Shown here piece by piece: positions 25,629 through 36,200 of a stretch of DNA of 64,000 nucleotides. The translations under genes and the position numbers were made by a program. Numbering within the stretch: position 1 is the stretch's first letter; each line of letters begins with the position of its first letter. The DNA lies in the NCBI RefSeq assembly GCF_013389455.1, contig NZ_CP058278.1, forward strand, positions 1 through 64,000, given 5' to 3'. The DNA is from Flavobacterium inviolabile. Its GTDB lineage: Bacteria > Bacteroidota > Bacteroidia > Flavobacteriales > Flavobacteriaceae. The notes beneath the pieces were generated by a model that saw nothing but the letters and a program-made list of their open reading frames with translations, searched no databases and had not been told where the DNA came from.

Positions 25629-28600
25629 TTAATAAATTACTTTAACCGTTTTTGTTTTATTGTCTTCCGATTTTACCTGAACCAATAATACTTCATTCGC
25701 TGCAGTTAAATCAGAAATCACAAAAGAACCAGCATTCACATTTGCTTTCTGGTACACCAAACGGCCTCTGATATCAAAAATAGCAATGTCTTTGATTTGC
25801 GTATTTTTAGTTTCGATATATAAAGCTGCATTTTGCTTGAATACTACAACAGCATTAGCATCTAATGTTGTATCTACCGTTCCCAAAGTGTTTTTGTAAA
25901 CGATTTCAAAACGATTGTCGAATGTTCCCTCTGCTGAAGCAAATGCATAGGCACCCGCTTTCAGGTCGTGTAATACTCCCGCTGTTTTATCTTTTAAATA
26001 AACATCCTGAGCTCCCAAGAACACTCCGTCCATAGCCGATAAGGTAACGCTGTAGTTTCCTGCTGTAGCCGCTTTAAATCCTAAAGCCACAACATCTTCT
26101 GCATTGAAAGGCAAAGAACGTCCCTGGATAGTATAATCTGCTCCGGCAATTTTAGACGATAAGGTACTTCCTGTAGTTCCGAATGCCAATCCGTCATAAC
26201 CGCGGTCTACTCCTTCTGTAGCGCCCTCTGCATAAGCAACCAGAATCTGGTTGAAAGCTGTTCCGGCATCATTGGTTAAGTTAAGCCACATTCTGTGTTT
26301 TTCTGTTTCCGGAAGCGTAGCGTTAGCGCTGCTCACTTTAAAGAACTGGTTCCCGTTTTCAGCAGCACGCATTGTGTTTGCAAAAGTTACATTTCCTCCT
26401 GCCGGCAATGATTTTACTATAAATCCTTGTCCAACCTGAATTTTACCGTTTGGCACATTCGCCGGTACACCGGAAGTTCCGGCTGTAGCCGCTACTCCTC
26501 CTACGCCCGGAGTCCATGTTGCATAGTTTGTTCCTGCCGGGAATTGTCCCTGAGCATTCATCGTTAAAGTATGTGCATAGAAGTATAAAGTTCCGTCGAT
26601 CGTTGTATTGTTACTTACAAAAGTCGCTCCATCAATAACAGACGGATAAGGGTTACCCACCATGTTGTATCCGGTACCTGTAGTTTCTAATGTAAATGTT
26701 ACATTACCATTGTTTGGTTTCCCTACAAAAGTTCCTTCCCATGCAGCTGCCGGTGAAGCCTGGTAATTGTTTGGTGCTCTTACTGCAAAACCTTTACCAA
26801 CAACAAAAGTTGTTGCTGCCGTTAATCCGGTGTTTACATAAGTATTCGTACTCGTTTGATACGTATAAAAACGGTTTGTCAGTGTATTTGGAGAGAATCC
26901 GAAAAGATTTTGTGCTTCTACCGGTGAAGACCATAAAGTATGATCCAAACGTACAATTGGCGCTGAATTTCTATGCAGGGTTACTGCTCCGGTATTGGCA
27001 ACAGCATTTGTCTGAATTAAGTTTGCATTGTTCTGGATCACAAAATCAGCTGCTGTCATATTATTCACTACTTCATTTACAACAGTAAGGTTTGTACCGG
27101 ATGCCAATGTAAATGATCCTGAATTTAATGTTAATTTTTTAGTGGTAAACGCACCGTTTGTATTGGTGTTGTAGGCTCCGGCAATAACTGCTTCAATAGT
27201 CGCATCCGGTCCAGTTACGTTAGACCATGCCGTTCCGTTCCAGGTTACTGTACTTAGTTTTGTTGTTACTGCTGTTACATTTGAGTTTGATGAAGTAGTA
27301 GCTGTAGCTGTTGCACGCACTCTGTAATAGTAAGCGGTATTCGGATTTAATCCTGTTACTGCATAAGTTGTTACATTACCAACATTTCTGTCGTTATACC
27401 CGGTAACAAAAGACGGTGTTGATCCTGTATAATTGATTGTAAGTTCATCTACATAAACCAGGTTACCTCCTCCATTTGCAAGCAAAATCTTAACATCGGA
27501 AGCGGTTTCATTGACATTTACGGTATAATCGCTATGTGATGTTGTCAAGTTAATTGTTTGAAGCAATGTCGTTACCCCGTTTACAATTTTGCTAACCTGT
27601 AATGTCGTTGCAGAAGCTCCTCTTTTAGCTGAAAATGTAATTGTGCTTATTTTAGCAAAACTTGGCGTGGTCATTTTTCCAGTACTCGCTCTAAGTTGTG
27701 CTCCATATCCTGACACAGACTGATTGGCCGCAGCTCTGATAACATCTTCTACTTCCCAGTTTCCGGAAGCCAATGAAGTCGTACCTGTTCCATATCCGGA
27801 AGTACTAAGCCCTGTTTCGAATTCTTCCAATACACTTGATGGTGTATCAATTCCAAAACTTGCATGTTCACTTACGTCAAGACGATATCCTGAAGCTCCT
27901 GCAACAGTTCCCCAGTTTGCATTAAATTGCAACTGTTGTACCGTTGTAGCTGCAGTTGTCACAGGCGTCTGTAATGTTCCCGTTCCGGAAACAGCTACAG
28001 TTGGAGACGAAGAAACACCACCACCTGAAAAAGTAATATTACCGGATTTAGCCCCAACAGATTGCGGAGTAAATCTAACATACACCGGTACGCTCGTTAT
28101 TGTTCCAGAAGTTGGCGTTAACGATACTGATGCTGACCAGGCTGACTGGTCTTTACTTATCTGAAAATCTGCAGACGGTGCATTAACCATAATATCTCCT
28201 GTCAGGTTTGCTCCGGAAATTGTTACAGTACTGTTTGCTGAATTTGTTCCTACATTAACATTTCCAAAACCTGGGACAGTACTTGGTGTAGCTGTTATAG
28301 CAGGAACAGTAGCAGTACCTGATGCTACTAATTTAATAGCCTGTACTCTTATTCCACGACCAGAAGTTCCATTATTTGAAATTCTTATAACAACCTGACT
28401 ACTTACAGAGTTTAAATTTATAGTCGATCCTACATAAGTAGAATTTGAAGGTGTAGTCGTTGTAGTTGTTTGTGTAAAAGTAGTTCCTCCATTATAGGAT
28501 ATTTCTATCTTTCCAGGATTTGCCGTTCCCGTATCAAAAGTAGCTACATTTATAGTAAACACAGCACTTGTGTAGCTGGATAAATTATAACTGCTTGTTG

Positions 28601-28817
28601 TGATTACGTCACTTGGATTACCGGCATCTAATAAATAATAACTTGATTTATCAATGTCATTTGTAGGCACATTATTTGCACTTGTCCATCCGGACGGGAA
28701 AGCTCCGCCTCCCGAAACGCTAAAGATCGTTGTTTGCCCCCACGAGTTTACACTCAATAAGCATATGATGAGCAACATCAGACACTTAGGCAAATGATAA
28801 TGTAATTTTTGTTTCAT
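25629..28817 (-). CDS. large secreted protein with T9SS type C-like C-terminal sorting domain
   Basis: A 1062-aa exported protein. The start at 28817 gives a signal peptide (MKQKLHYHLPK..., ending NSWGQ). It continues with a beta-rich region, an ASPM/Hydin-like Ig repeat (about 180-285, with GFGNVNVGT and VRFTPQSVGAKSGNITF), and a fibronectin-III-like part interrupted by an extra domain (WEVEDVIRAAAN to YTGS). Further along are GNPYPSVIDGATF-type sequences common in flavobacterial surface proteins. The last 80 residues (IKDIAIFDIRGRLVYQK, then ISDLTAANEVLLVQV and KVIY at the end) resemble the T9SS type C signal and not type A. It is preceded by a -7 box at 28841. The ligand or substrate is unknown. 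Confidence 0.82.
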   Translation of the reverse strand: MKQKLHYHLPKCLMLLIICLLSVNSWGQTTIFSVSGGGAFPSGWTSANNVPTNDIDKSSYYLLDAGNPSDVITTSSYNLSSYTSAVFTINVATFDTGTANPGKIEISYNGGTTFTQTTTTTTPSNSTYVGSTINLNSVSSQVVIRISNNGTSGRGIRVQAIKLVASGTATVPAITATPSTVPGFGNVNVGTNSANSTVTISGANLTGDIMVNAPSADFQISKDQSAWSASVSLTPTSGTITSVPVYVRFTPQSVGAKSGNITFSGGGVSSSPTVAVSGTGTLQTPVTTAATTVQQLQFNANWGTVAGASGYRLDVSEHASFGIDTPSSVLEEFETGLSTSGYGTGTTSLASGNWEVEDVIRAAANQSVSGYGAQLRASTGKMTTPSFAKISTITFSAKRGASATTLQVSKIVNGVTTLLQTINLTTSHSDYTVNVNETASDVKILLANGGGNLVYVDELTINYTGSTPSFVTGYNDRNVGNVTTYAVTGLNPNTAYYYRVRATATATTSSNSNVTAVTTKLSTVTWNGTAWSNVTGPDATIEAVIAGAYNTNTNGAFTTKKLTLNSGSFTLASGTNLTVVNEVVNNMTAADFVIQNNANLIQTNAVANTGAVTLHRNSAPIVRLDHTLWSSPVEAQNLFGFSPNTLTNRFYTYQTSTNTYVNTGLTAATTFVVGKGFAVRAPNNYQASPAAAWEGTFVGKPNNGNVTFTLETTGTGYNMVGNPYPSVIDGATFVSNNTTIDGTLYFYAHTLTMNAQGQFPAGTNYATWTPGVGGVAATAGTSGVPANVPNGKIQVGQGFIVKSLPAGGNVTFANTMRAAENGNQFFKVSSANATLPETEKHRMWLNLTNDAGTAFNQILVAYAEGATEGVDRGYDGLAFGTTGSTLSSKIAGADYTIQGRSLPFNAEDVVALGFKAATAGNYSVTLSAMDGVFLGAQDVYLKDKTAGVLHDLKAGAYAFASAEGTFDNRFEIVYKNTLGTVDTTLDANAVVVFKQNAALYIETKNTQIKDIAIFDIRGRLVYQKANVNAGSFVISDLTAANEVLLVQVKSEDNKTKTVKVIY

Positions 28818-28840
28818 AAATATTTGTTTTTTTGAGCCTC

Positions 28841-28848
28841 CAAAGGTA
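28841..28848 (-). promoter_or_regulatory. -7 promoter box (TACCTTTG)
   Basis: TACCTTTG on the minus strand, 24 bp before the chosen start of the type C-like gene. It lies inside the longer alternative reading frame, supporting the start at 28817. Confidence 0.5.
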
Positions 28849-29025
28849 TAAAGATGTTTCAAATTTTTACATTGCGTATGTTACTATTTCATTAATTAAC
28901 AATAGAAATACATTTTATTAATTTTTTAACACTTTTCGTCGATAAAAATTCACAATACACACGATAACAAGTGAATAACATTTAATTTAATTTTAACATT
29001 GCACCCTTTTTTAACATTTAAAAAT

Positions 29026-29070
29026 CAAAACACCCTGTTACACTAACAATATTGTCAACGTAACAGGGTA
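29026..29070 (-). terminator. terminator of the type B operon
   Basis: ACCCTGTTAC pairs with GTAACAGGGT across a loop of about 18 nt. On the minus strand it is followed by TGTTTTGATTTTT. It lies about 25 bp after the stop of the type B gene. Confidence 0.65.
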
Positions 29071-29093
29071 TAATTTATGGTTATAAACGTAAA

Positions 29094-30233
29094 TTATCGT
29101 TTCATACTGAAATGGGCTTTGAATTCTTTTTGCACTCCATCTTCATAATAATCCAGCACAAACCAATAATCGGTAGACGGTAACGGGTTTCCGTTATAGG
29201 TTCCGTCCCAGCCTCTTCCTTTGGGCGAAATTTGTTTAATTACTTTACCATAGCGGTCAAATATCGTAATCTTTGCTTTTTCCGGATTTGGCAAACCGGT
29301 AATATTCCAGGTATCGTGGTAGGAATCGCCGTTTGGCGTAAAATACCGGGGATAATTCAGCACATTTACTTTGAGTGGCACCTCACCGCACCCTTTGGTA
29401 TCCCTTACATTTATCGTATATGATCCTGATTTGTTCACATAAAAAACAGGCTCACTCTGAAAAGGACCGTCATTTAACTGGTATTCATAATCGCCGGATC
29501 CCTGTGTAACCGTAACCGTAATTGCCTGATACAGCTCAAACGCTTCTTTTACAACCGCATAAGCAACGGCAACCGAAGACACTCCAATGGTAGCCGTATC
29601 AGTACCGGAACAGCCGGTAGCCGTATGGGTAACCGTTACCGCATAATTTCCGGGCTGTGTTGCCACAAGGGTATTGGAATTCCCGGATAACGGCACGTTA
29701 TTTAATGTCCATAAAAAGGTATTCCCTGCCTGCGGAACTCCGGAATTTAAAAGAACCGGATCTACTAAAACGCCCGTAACCGGATTAACACAGGCAACAG
29801 TATCTGCTAAATTGGGCTGCGGAGCACTTTTCAGGTCAACTGTTAACTGCTGTACCGGTCCCAGACAGCCGGAAACAGCGTCTTTTTCCTGAACCTGAAT
29901 GGTATAGGTTCCGGGCGGCGTATTGCCCCAGTTAACCGTTACCTGGTTTGTACTGGGCGGATTTACATACCCTATGGTTCCTGAAAATCCGGTATTTAAA
30001 ACAGTCCATACATAAACAGAGCCTATAGTTCCCAAACCGCCGTTTTCTAAAGCATCCACCTTATAAACCGAAGTCGCGGTTCCGTAGCAGATCGATTGCT
30101 GGCCGTAGCTGACAAACCCGGTACTTAAGAGCAGAAGTCCTGTTAGCATTCTAAAATACCGCTGCATTTTCGAATACTTTATTGCCTCTTCTTTAGTTGC
30201 GTATATACTATTTGTATCTGTACTTTTACTCAT
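29094..30233 (-). CDS. T9SS type B sorting-domain protein with Ig/PKD-like domains
   Basis: A 379-aa secreted protein. The C-terminal 90 residues are the type B (gliding-motility-type) signal: YPRYFTPNGDSYHDTWNI, then KITIFDRYGKVIKQI, GWDGTYNGNPLPSTDYWF and a C-terminal FSMKR. Upstream are Ig/PKD-like repeats. The first (QQSICYGTATSVY to PGTYTIQVQEKDAV) is homologous to the N-terminal domain of the next gene upstream. A signal peptide begins at an internal Met (position 30167, MQRYFRMLTGLLL); from 30233 the protein has 22 extra polar residues, so the start is uncertain. It is the last gene of a three-gene secreted-protein operon. Type B cargo usually pairs with a PorP/SprF-like protein, and none is nearby. 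Confidence 0.87.
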   Translation of the reverse strand: MSKSTDTNSIYATKEEAIKYSKMQRYFRMLTGLLLLSTGFVSYGQQSICYGTATSVYKVDALENGGLGTIGSVYVWTVLNTGFSGTIGYVNPPSTNQVTVNWGNTPPGTYTIQVQEKDAVSGCLGPVQQLTVDLKSAPQPNLADTVACVNPVTGVLVDPVLLNSGVPQAGNTFLWTLNNVPLSGNSNTLVATQPGNYAVTVTHTATGCSGTDTATIGVSSVAVAYAVVKEAFELYQAITVTVTQGSGDYEYQLNDGPFQSEPVFYVNKSGSYTINVRDTKGCGEVPLKVNVLNYPRYFTPNGDSYHDTWNITGLPNPEKAKITIFDRYGKVIKQISPKGRGWDGTYNGNPLPSTDYWFVLDYYEDGVQKEFKAHFSMKR

Positions 30234-30284
30234 TATTTTCTTTATTCACTCCGGCTTTAAGCCGTTGCTTATCGCTGTTTCTCT

Positions 30285-31349
30285 TTAATTAAAAATAATA
30301 GCCGATGTTGTTGGCGCTGCAGGCTGCGGGTTTATGGTTACCGCGGTTGCTCCCGAAGTACATCCTCCTGCACTTTGAACGGTTACATTATAATTGCCCG
30401 GCGTCAGGTTATTAAAAGTTGTACCGGCCTGGTAATTAACCCCGTCAATACTATACGTAAGTCCTGCTCCTAACGGTGCTGTTACCTGTATGGCTCCCAA
30501 CGCCTGGGCACAGGTAGGCTGCGTTGGTGTTACCGTTGGTGCCGTTGGCGCGGCCGGCTGTGCGTTAATCGTTATTGCCATAGGGCTGGAGATACATCCT
30601 GCCGGATTTTTTACAGTTAGATTATACGATCCCGGTGCCACATTATTAAAGGCTACACCCGTTTGATAATTCGTTCCGTCAATGCTGTATTCATAACCTG
30701 TTCCTACCGGAGCAGTAACTGTAATGGTTCCTGTGGCAACGGCACAGGTAGGCTGTGTTAATGTTGCGGTAGGTGCTGCCGGTAATGCCGGTTGTGCGTT
30801 AATTGTAACCGGAGTTATTCCGGAAATACAGCCTGCTGCATTTTTAACCGTTACATTATAGGTTCCCGGCGCCAGGTTGTTAAATCCTGTACCCGCCTGA
30901 TAGTTCGTTCCGTCAATGCTATAGGTAAGTCCTGTTCCTACAGGAGTGGTTACGGTAATGCTACCCGTTCCCACAGCACAGGTAGGCTGAACCGTTGTTA
31001 CCGTCGGGTTAACCGGAATATTTTCAATGGTAACCGTTACGTCAACCGGTGTTCCCGGACATCCGGCCGCATTGGTTTCCGTTACCTGCAAGGTATACAC
31101 CCCTGCCGGCGTTGTTCCCCAGTTAATGGTAATACTGTTTGCATTTACACCGGGCGTTCCGGTAATGGTACCCGCAAAAGTATTGGGTGTTACCACCCAG
31201 CTGTAGGTAGAACCTGCCGGACCGGAACCCGGAGTATTCACGCTATAGTTTTTAACCGCACCCACACATATTGTCTGTTGCGCATAGCCTCCCAGGGATG
31301 CCAACAACACAAGTGTGAAAATTAAATTTTTTAAATAATGCTGTTTCAT
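30285..31349 (-). CDS. secreted protein with three SprB-like repeats and no sorting domain
   Basis: A 354-aa exported protein. The signal peptide ends GGYAQ. Residues 25-110 form an Ig/PKD-like domain like that of the downstream type B protein. Residues 115-348 are three tandem 78-aa SprB-type repeats, each with QPTCA, YSIDG.NYQ, FNN..PG.YN and a conserved GC near the end. SprB is the mobile gliding adhesin of Flavobacterium and its relatives use such repeats. Unlike them this protein lacks a T9SS C-terminal domain: it ends abruptly with PTTSAIIFN. The tail is shared in part with the next gene upstream. It may work together with the type B protein encoded 51 bp downstream. Confidence 0.85.
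   Translation of the reverse strand: MKQHYLKNLIFTLVLLASLGGYAQQTICVGAVKNYSVNTPGSGPAGSTYSWVVTPNTFAGTITGTPGVNANSITINWGTTPAGVYTLQVTETNAAGCPGTPVDVTVTIENIPVNPTVTTVQPTCAVGTGSITVTTPVGTGLTYSIDGTNYQAGTGFNNLAPGTYNVTVKNAAGCISGITPVTINAQPALPAAPTATLTQPTCAVATGTITVTAPVGTGYEYSIDGTNYQTGVAFNNVAPGSYNLTVKNPAGCISSPMAITINAQPAAPTAPTVTPTQPTCAQALGAIQVTAPLGAGLTYSIDGVNYQAGTTFNNLTPGNYNVTVQSAGGCTSGATAVTINPQPAAPTTSAIIFN
30306..31007 (-). repeat. three tandem 234-bp repeats (SprB-like modules)
   Basis: Three in-frame units of 78 codons each within the gene at 30285. They are clearly homologous but diverged at many positions, so the duplication is older than that in the 1908-aa gene. Confidence 0.8.
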
Positions 31350-31369
31350 GTTTTCTATTTAGTAATTTT

Positions 31370-33016
31370 TTAATTAAAATAAATTCCCGCTGTGACCGGT
31401 TTTGTTTTCACCGTAAGCATAGCGGCATGCGAGCTTTCCTGGCAGCCTGAAATATTTACAAAGCAATAATACTGGTTCCCGTTGAAGCTTATCGGTACGT
31501 TATTCACGGTAAGTGTCGCCGTTGTTGCCCCGGAATAGGTAGCCGAATTGGTCACATTTACCCAGTTTCCGGAACTGTTCAGTATTTTCCACTGATAGGT
31601 CACTCCTGCCGGATTGCTGACACCCACCGTAAAGGATGCTGTCTGATTTTCGCAGATAATGGCATTAACCGGTTGCGGCGCAATCACCGTGGTTGTGGAG
31701 TTGTTATAATTTTGCAAGCCAATGTCGGCACAGCTTTCCGAAGAAGAAGTATTCCATTCGCTGTCCACAAAAGTACTATTGGGTGCCGGAACCGTATTGA
31801 GCCTGATTACCGAGTAACCGGCATTATTGGGTGCATTGACCACATCAATTACCGTTGTATTTTTTACCAGTTCGAATGCATCATTGGCATTAAAACCGGT
31901 ATTGTAAGTCATGTTTGGCGTAAAGGTACATACCGGGGCATCGTTTCCTATCCGGATAAGGTAAACACTGCCCGATGCCAGTGTTCCGGTAAGCGGTATT
32001 GTATAGGAAGGTGCAGCATCGCCAATATTTCCATATCTCAAAATGGAATACTGGGTCATATTAATTGTTGCCCCGGTTCCGTTATACAATTCTATTACGC
32101 CTCCATCTCCAACCTGGGCATCATAAAGTTCCGAGATAAACAAATCCGCGTAAAGCGTACTACAATTTGAGGATAGTATCGTATAAGAAGCTGCCGAAGT
32201 ACCCGTACAGTTATTTGTTGTAATGGTTACCGCTCCTGTTGTTGCTCCTACCGGAATAACCGCTTCAATTAACGTATTGGATATAACCGTAAATGACGCT
32301 GCCGGAACACCGTTGAATTTAACCGAAGTGGTTCCGGAACCGTTCAGGAAGCCATTCCCATTGATCTTCACCAGTGTATTGACCGGAGCTGACGCTGGCA
32401 GAAAACTTGTAATCACAGGCTGCGTACAGGCAGCAACCACCTGTCCGTTAAACGTAAAATCGTTGATACTGAATGTTCCGGTTCCGCCGGATGCTCCCCA
32501 TGCATATATCCTGAATCGTATTGCCTGGGTGATATTCTGGAAAGCAGCACCGGAAAGGCTTATTGTTGTTCCGCTTACCGTTGCCGTACCGATATTACCG
32601 GTAAAAGAATCGACAGAAGACCGGAATGCAAAAGAAGTTGGTCCTGTGCCGGATGCCTGTCCGGTATATTCAAAGCTTGTAAAGTTGATGGCATACCCGG
32701 CAGATGGCGTTAAGACAAATTCGAAATACTGAGTTGCTCCTAATGATCCTATATTCCATCCGGTGGCATTATACCTGTTGTTGGTATTACTTCCGGTGAT
32801 CCCAGATCCTCTTCCGATACCGGAAACGGTTATATTCGGGTTTACAAGCTGTCCGGCAGTATAAGGGTTTGCCGTATTGGGATTGGTGCCGGTAATGGGA
32901 TTACTAAAAATACTTTGTCCATAACTATCTGTAAAACCGAGTATCAAGAGAAACAATACTCCGAAAATCCTGGAAAAAGCCGGCGCTTTTAGTTGATATA
33001 ATGTTCTTAAATCCAT
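31370..33016 (-). CDS. secreted multidomain protein with IPT/TIG, lamin-tail and Ig-like domains
   Basis: A 548-aa exported protein (signal peptide ends DSYGQ). Domains in order: an N-terminal beta domain (about residues 35-195), an IPT/TIG domain (CTQPVITSFLPASAPVNTLV onward, about 198-280), a lamin-tail domain (ADLFISELYDAQVGDGGVIE to about 425), and a C-terminal Ig-like domain (ICENQTASFTVGV to SHAAMLTV). There is no T9SS domain; it ends KPVTAGIYFN, similar to the tail of the downstream protein. It is the first gene of the operon, with a -7 box at 33066 and 20 bp to the next gene. Role unknown, likely cell-surface or secreted. Confidence 0.82.
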   Translation of the reverse strand: MDLRTLYQLKAPAFSRIFGVLFLLILGFTDSYGQSIFSNPITGTNPNTANPYTAGQLVNPNITVSGIGRGSGITGSNTNNRYNATGWNIGSLGATQYFEFVLTPSAGYAINFTSFEYTGQASGTGPTSFAFRSSVDSFTGNIGTATVSGTTISLSGAAFQNITQAIRFRIYAWGASGGTGTFSINDFTFNGQVVAACTQPVITSFLPASAPVNTLVKINGNGFLNGSGTTSVKFNGVPAASFTVISNTLIEAVIPVGATTGAVTITTNNCTGTSAASYTILSSNCSTLYADLFISELYDAQVGDGGVIELYNGTGATINMTQYSILRYGNIGDAAPSYTIPLTGTLASGSVYLIRIGNDAPVCTFTPNMTYNTGFNANDAFELVKNTTVIDVVNAPNNAGYSVIRLNTVPAPNSTFVDSEWNTSSSESCADIGLQNYNNSTTTVIAPQPVNAIICENQTASFTVGVSNPAGVTYQWKILNSSGNWVNVTNSATYSGATTATLTVNNVPISFNGNQYYCFVNISGCQESSHAAMLTVKTKPVTAGIYFN

Positions 33017-33065
33017 TAAACGTATTCTGTTTTTAGCTCTTTTGTTCTTTTCAATTTGAGCGTTA

Positions 33066-33073
33066 CAAAAATA
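33066..33073 (-). promoter_or_regulatory. -7 promoter box (TATTTTTG) of the three-gene secreted-protein operon
   Basis: TATTTTTG on the minus strand, 50 bp before the first start codon of the operon. No TTG at the ideal distance. Confidence 0.45.
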
Positions 33074-33167
33074 ACGACCAGTACATCACCACCTTTGTTT
33101 ATCACATTATCATATACTATTCATAAGGTTATCATTGCGTTAAGCACCGGTTTTAATTATTTCCATA

Positions 33168-33199
33168 AAAAAACCTCTCCGAAGAGAGGCTTTTTCTTA
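33168..33199 (-). terminator. terminator with UUCG tetraloop
   Basis: On the minus strand CCTCTC-TTCG-GAGAGG with A-rich 5' and T-rich 3' flanks. The C(UUCG)G loop is an exceptionally stable RNA tetraloop. It lies right after the stop of the gene at 33213. Confidence 0.85.
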
Positions 33200-33212
33200 A
33201 AATCAAAAAAAT

Positions 33213-36200
33213 TTATTTCTTAACCACTTTAATGGCTTGTGACTGACCATTAGCTTTTACCTGTACAATATAGGCGCCTGCGGGCAAAACACTCATATCT
33301 AAAAGTACTGTATTGGTAGCCGGTTTTTCGGCAATCACCCGCTGACCAATCAAATTGAACACCTCAACCGAGGCAATCGCGTCTGTATAGGTTACTGTAA
33401 ACACAGCTGCTACCGGATTCGGATAGTATTTCAAACCTGTAATTTCAAATAAAGAAGTCCCTAATGTTACCGTTACTGTCACCGCCAAAGGGCTCACACT
33501 TCTGCATCCGCCAACTGTCTGAACCGCATAATAAGTTGTTCCGCTTACCAATTGTGTTCCGGCCGCGATCGGGTTGGTATTTGCCAGTGCATCGGCAGCC
33601 GTCGGGTACCAAACTACAGCCGTTCCCGTTACAACGAGGTCTTCAATTGTTGCCTCAGCAGCCGTATTCACATTAATAGTCTGCGTACTGTTTCCTGTTG
33701 GCGGCGGTGTAGTCGTTACATTTACCATTACCGTAGCTTCTGTATAACAGCCGGTAGCCGTGTTTGTTCCTCTAACAGTATAGGTAGTCGCCGTTGTTGG
33801 CGATACCGTTACTGTACTTCCGGTTAGGTTACCCGGTGTCCAGGTCCAGTCTAAAGTTCCCGCTCCTGTTGTCACAACCTGGCCTCCGAATATCACATTC
33901 AGGCGTTGTACGGATAAAGCAGCAGAAGGATTCGTTTCCGCCAATATAAAAGTTGTCGGTAATGTTGACGTAACAGCTGAAGCCGTTTTATTTCCGGTAG
34001 TTGCCGTATAATAGGTTATGGCATTATTTGTCAAATTTGCCCCATCCTGCCTTACATCTACGATAATATTCGATACGCCGTCCCAGGCATAAGGCGTTGC
34101 AAATGTGATGGTATTTACACCTATAGTATGGGCATAGGTAGCCGGTCCGTACACAAGGTTTAATCCTGTTGTTGTAAATCCGGTTAATGTACTGTTAGCT
34201 GTTGTTCCGATTCTGATTGTAAAATTCGTAACATTAGCCGCATCACCCAGAGTGGTAATGATATAAGCAATTGAGGTGATGTTACCGGCTCTTAATCCGG
34301 CAGCCGTAAGCTCTGCTGCGGTATAAACCGTTTGATTCCAGTATTGCGACCAACGGTTACAGAAAGCTGTCGGTTGGGTTGTTGCCGATGTTAAGGTTGT
34401 TGTCCCTGTTCCGATGGCAGCAGTTCCCGGACCAATAACACTTGTAAGTGCCGTTAGCGTTGTAGAAGTCCCCTGGCAAACTGTTGGGTTTGCGGCAGAA
34501 GCCGTAACAACCGGCAGCGGATTGATGTTTACCACTACATTTGTCGCTATCGCACAAACACCTGCCGATTGTGAAGCTGTTAAGGTATACGTTGTGGTAG
34601 CTGCCGGATTAAATACCCATCCGCTGGCTGCATTTCCGGTAACGCCTGTTGCCGGTGACCAAACGAAAGTATCATAATTTGCTGCTCCTGTAGCAATTGT
34701 TACCGCACTGCCGGACTGACCGCTGCAAACCGCTGTTGTACTGTTTGTACTTAATGTAAATGCCGGTGGCGTTGTTACCGTAGCCACCACTTCTGTTCTT
34801 GGAGAAGCGCATGTTGCCTGGAACACCCAGTTATAGAAGCCCATATAGTAATTTGCATTATAACCGTTTCCGGTAATGTTTGCTACAGAAGAGGTGTAAG
34901 GATAAACCGCTCCGGTAGTATTTCTTGATAAACCAGACGACGGCATGGCTGGATACAACTGATAGTTACCCGGTGTTAACACATGGTTTAATGTAATGGT
35001 TTGCGGGGTGGCACCACCGGATACATTTGTGGTGTACGGATAAGTGGCAATTACAGTACCGGCACCGTTTCTTACAATAATAGCCGCTGTTTGTCCTGAC
35101 GTTATCGGGAAAACATCTACAGATGTTAAGGTTGTATTTTCCAGAACCGTGAAGCTCACATCCCAGTCCACTGTTTGTGTTCCTATCGTTCCTCCCTGTG
35201 CTGTTGGTGAAAGAGGTCCCAGCGATGTTACTCCCGGCACTCCTGCCTCAACCCAGTAAGAAGTTGTTGCTGAAATTACCGGTGTTGCAAATGTCGCTCC
35301 GGTTCCTAATGCCACTCCACCGGTTGCTGCGGCATACCAGCTAAGGATTCCGCCGGTTGCCGTTGCGCCCAAAGTTGCAGAACCGTTACCACAGACACTG
35401 CCCGGTGTGGTTCCGGTAATATCGGCATAATCACAAGCTGTTATAAGGCTTGTCACACTGCTCCATGCACTAAAATCGCCGCCACCGCAATTGGAGCGGA
35501 CATATAACGAATATGTTGTTGAAGCTGCCAAGCCTGTTACGTTTTTAGCAACAATTCCGGCAGCTGTAGTACCAGAAGTCGTAAGACCTGTTGCACCGCT
35601 TCCGGCTGCACCGCTTGTCCTGATCTCATATTCATATCCGCTTGCCGGAATGGATGCAGAAGCCGTCCATGAAATGGTCGCTGCACTTTTTGTAATGCCT
35701 GCAACAGTAACATCTGTAGGCGGAACACAACTTGGCACCATCGCTGTTAAAGAGATATTATCTAACGAAGCCGGCGGATTTGCACCGCCCGAACCATCGT
35801 TTTTCCAAACAAATACCAGCCGTTTTGTTTTTCCGGAAACATAGTTCAATTGTGCCGCTGTAAAGGTATAAGTCACGGCCGTAGTTGTCGTGGGAACTGT
35901 CGTCCCGTTACGCTGTAATAAAAAATAGCCTGTAGTGCCATTTGTATAGCCCGTCCAATTTGTATTGGTTGTATTGGTTGAGGTCGGACCGGCAGTAGAT
36001 GGTGTAATGCTGGTATCCATTATATACACCAGCAGGTTATCCCAGTTACCGTCGCTTCCGTTAGCTCTCCAGTCAAAAGCTAAATCAACAGCTGCAACAC
36101 CAGCCGGAAAAGCCACATCTCTGTAAAAGTGAGACCGGCTGAATTCTGTTGTACTATAACCCCATGTTACTCCGGAATCATTGGAAACATAAGCGCCTCT

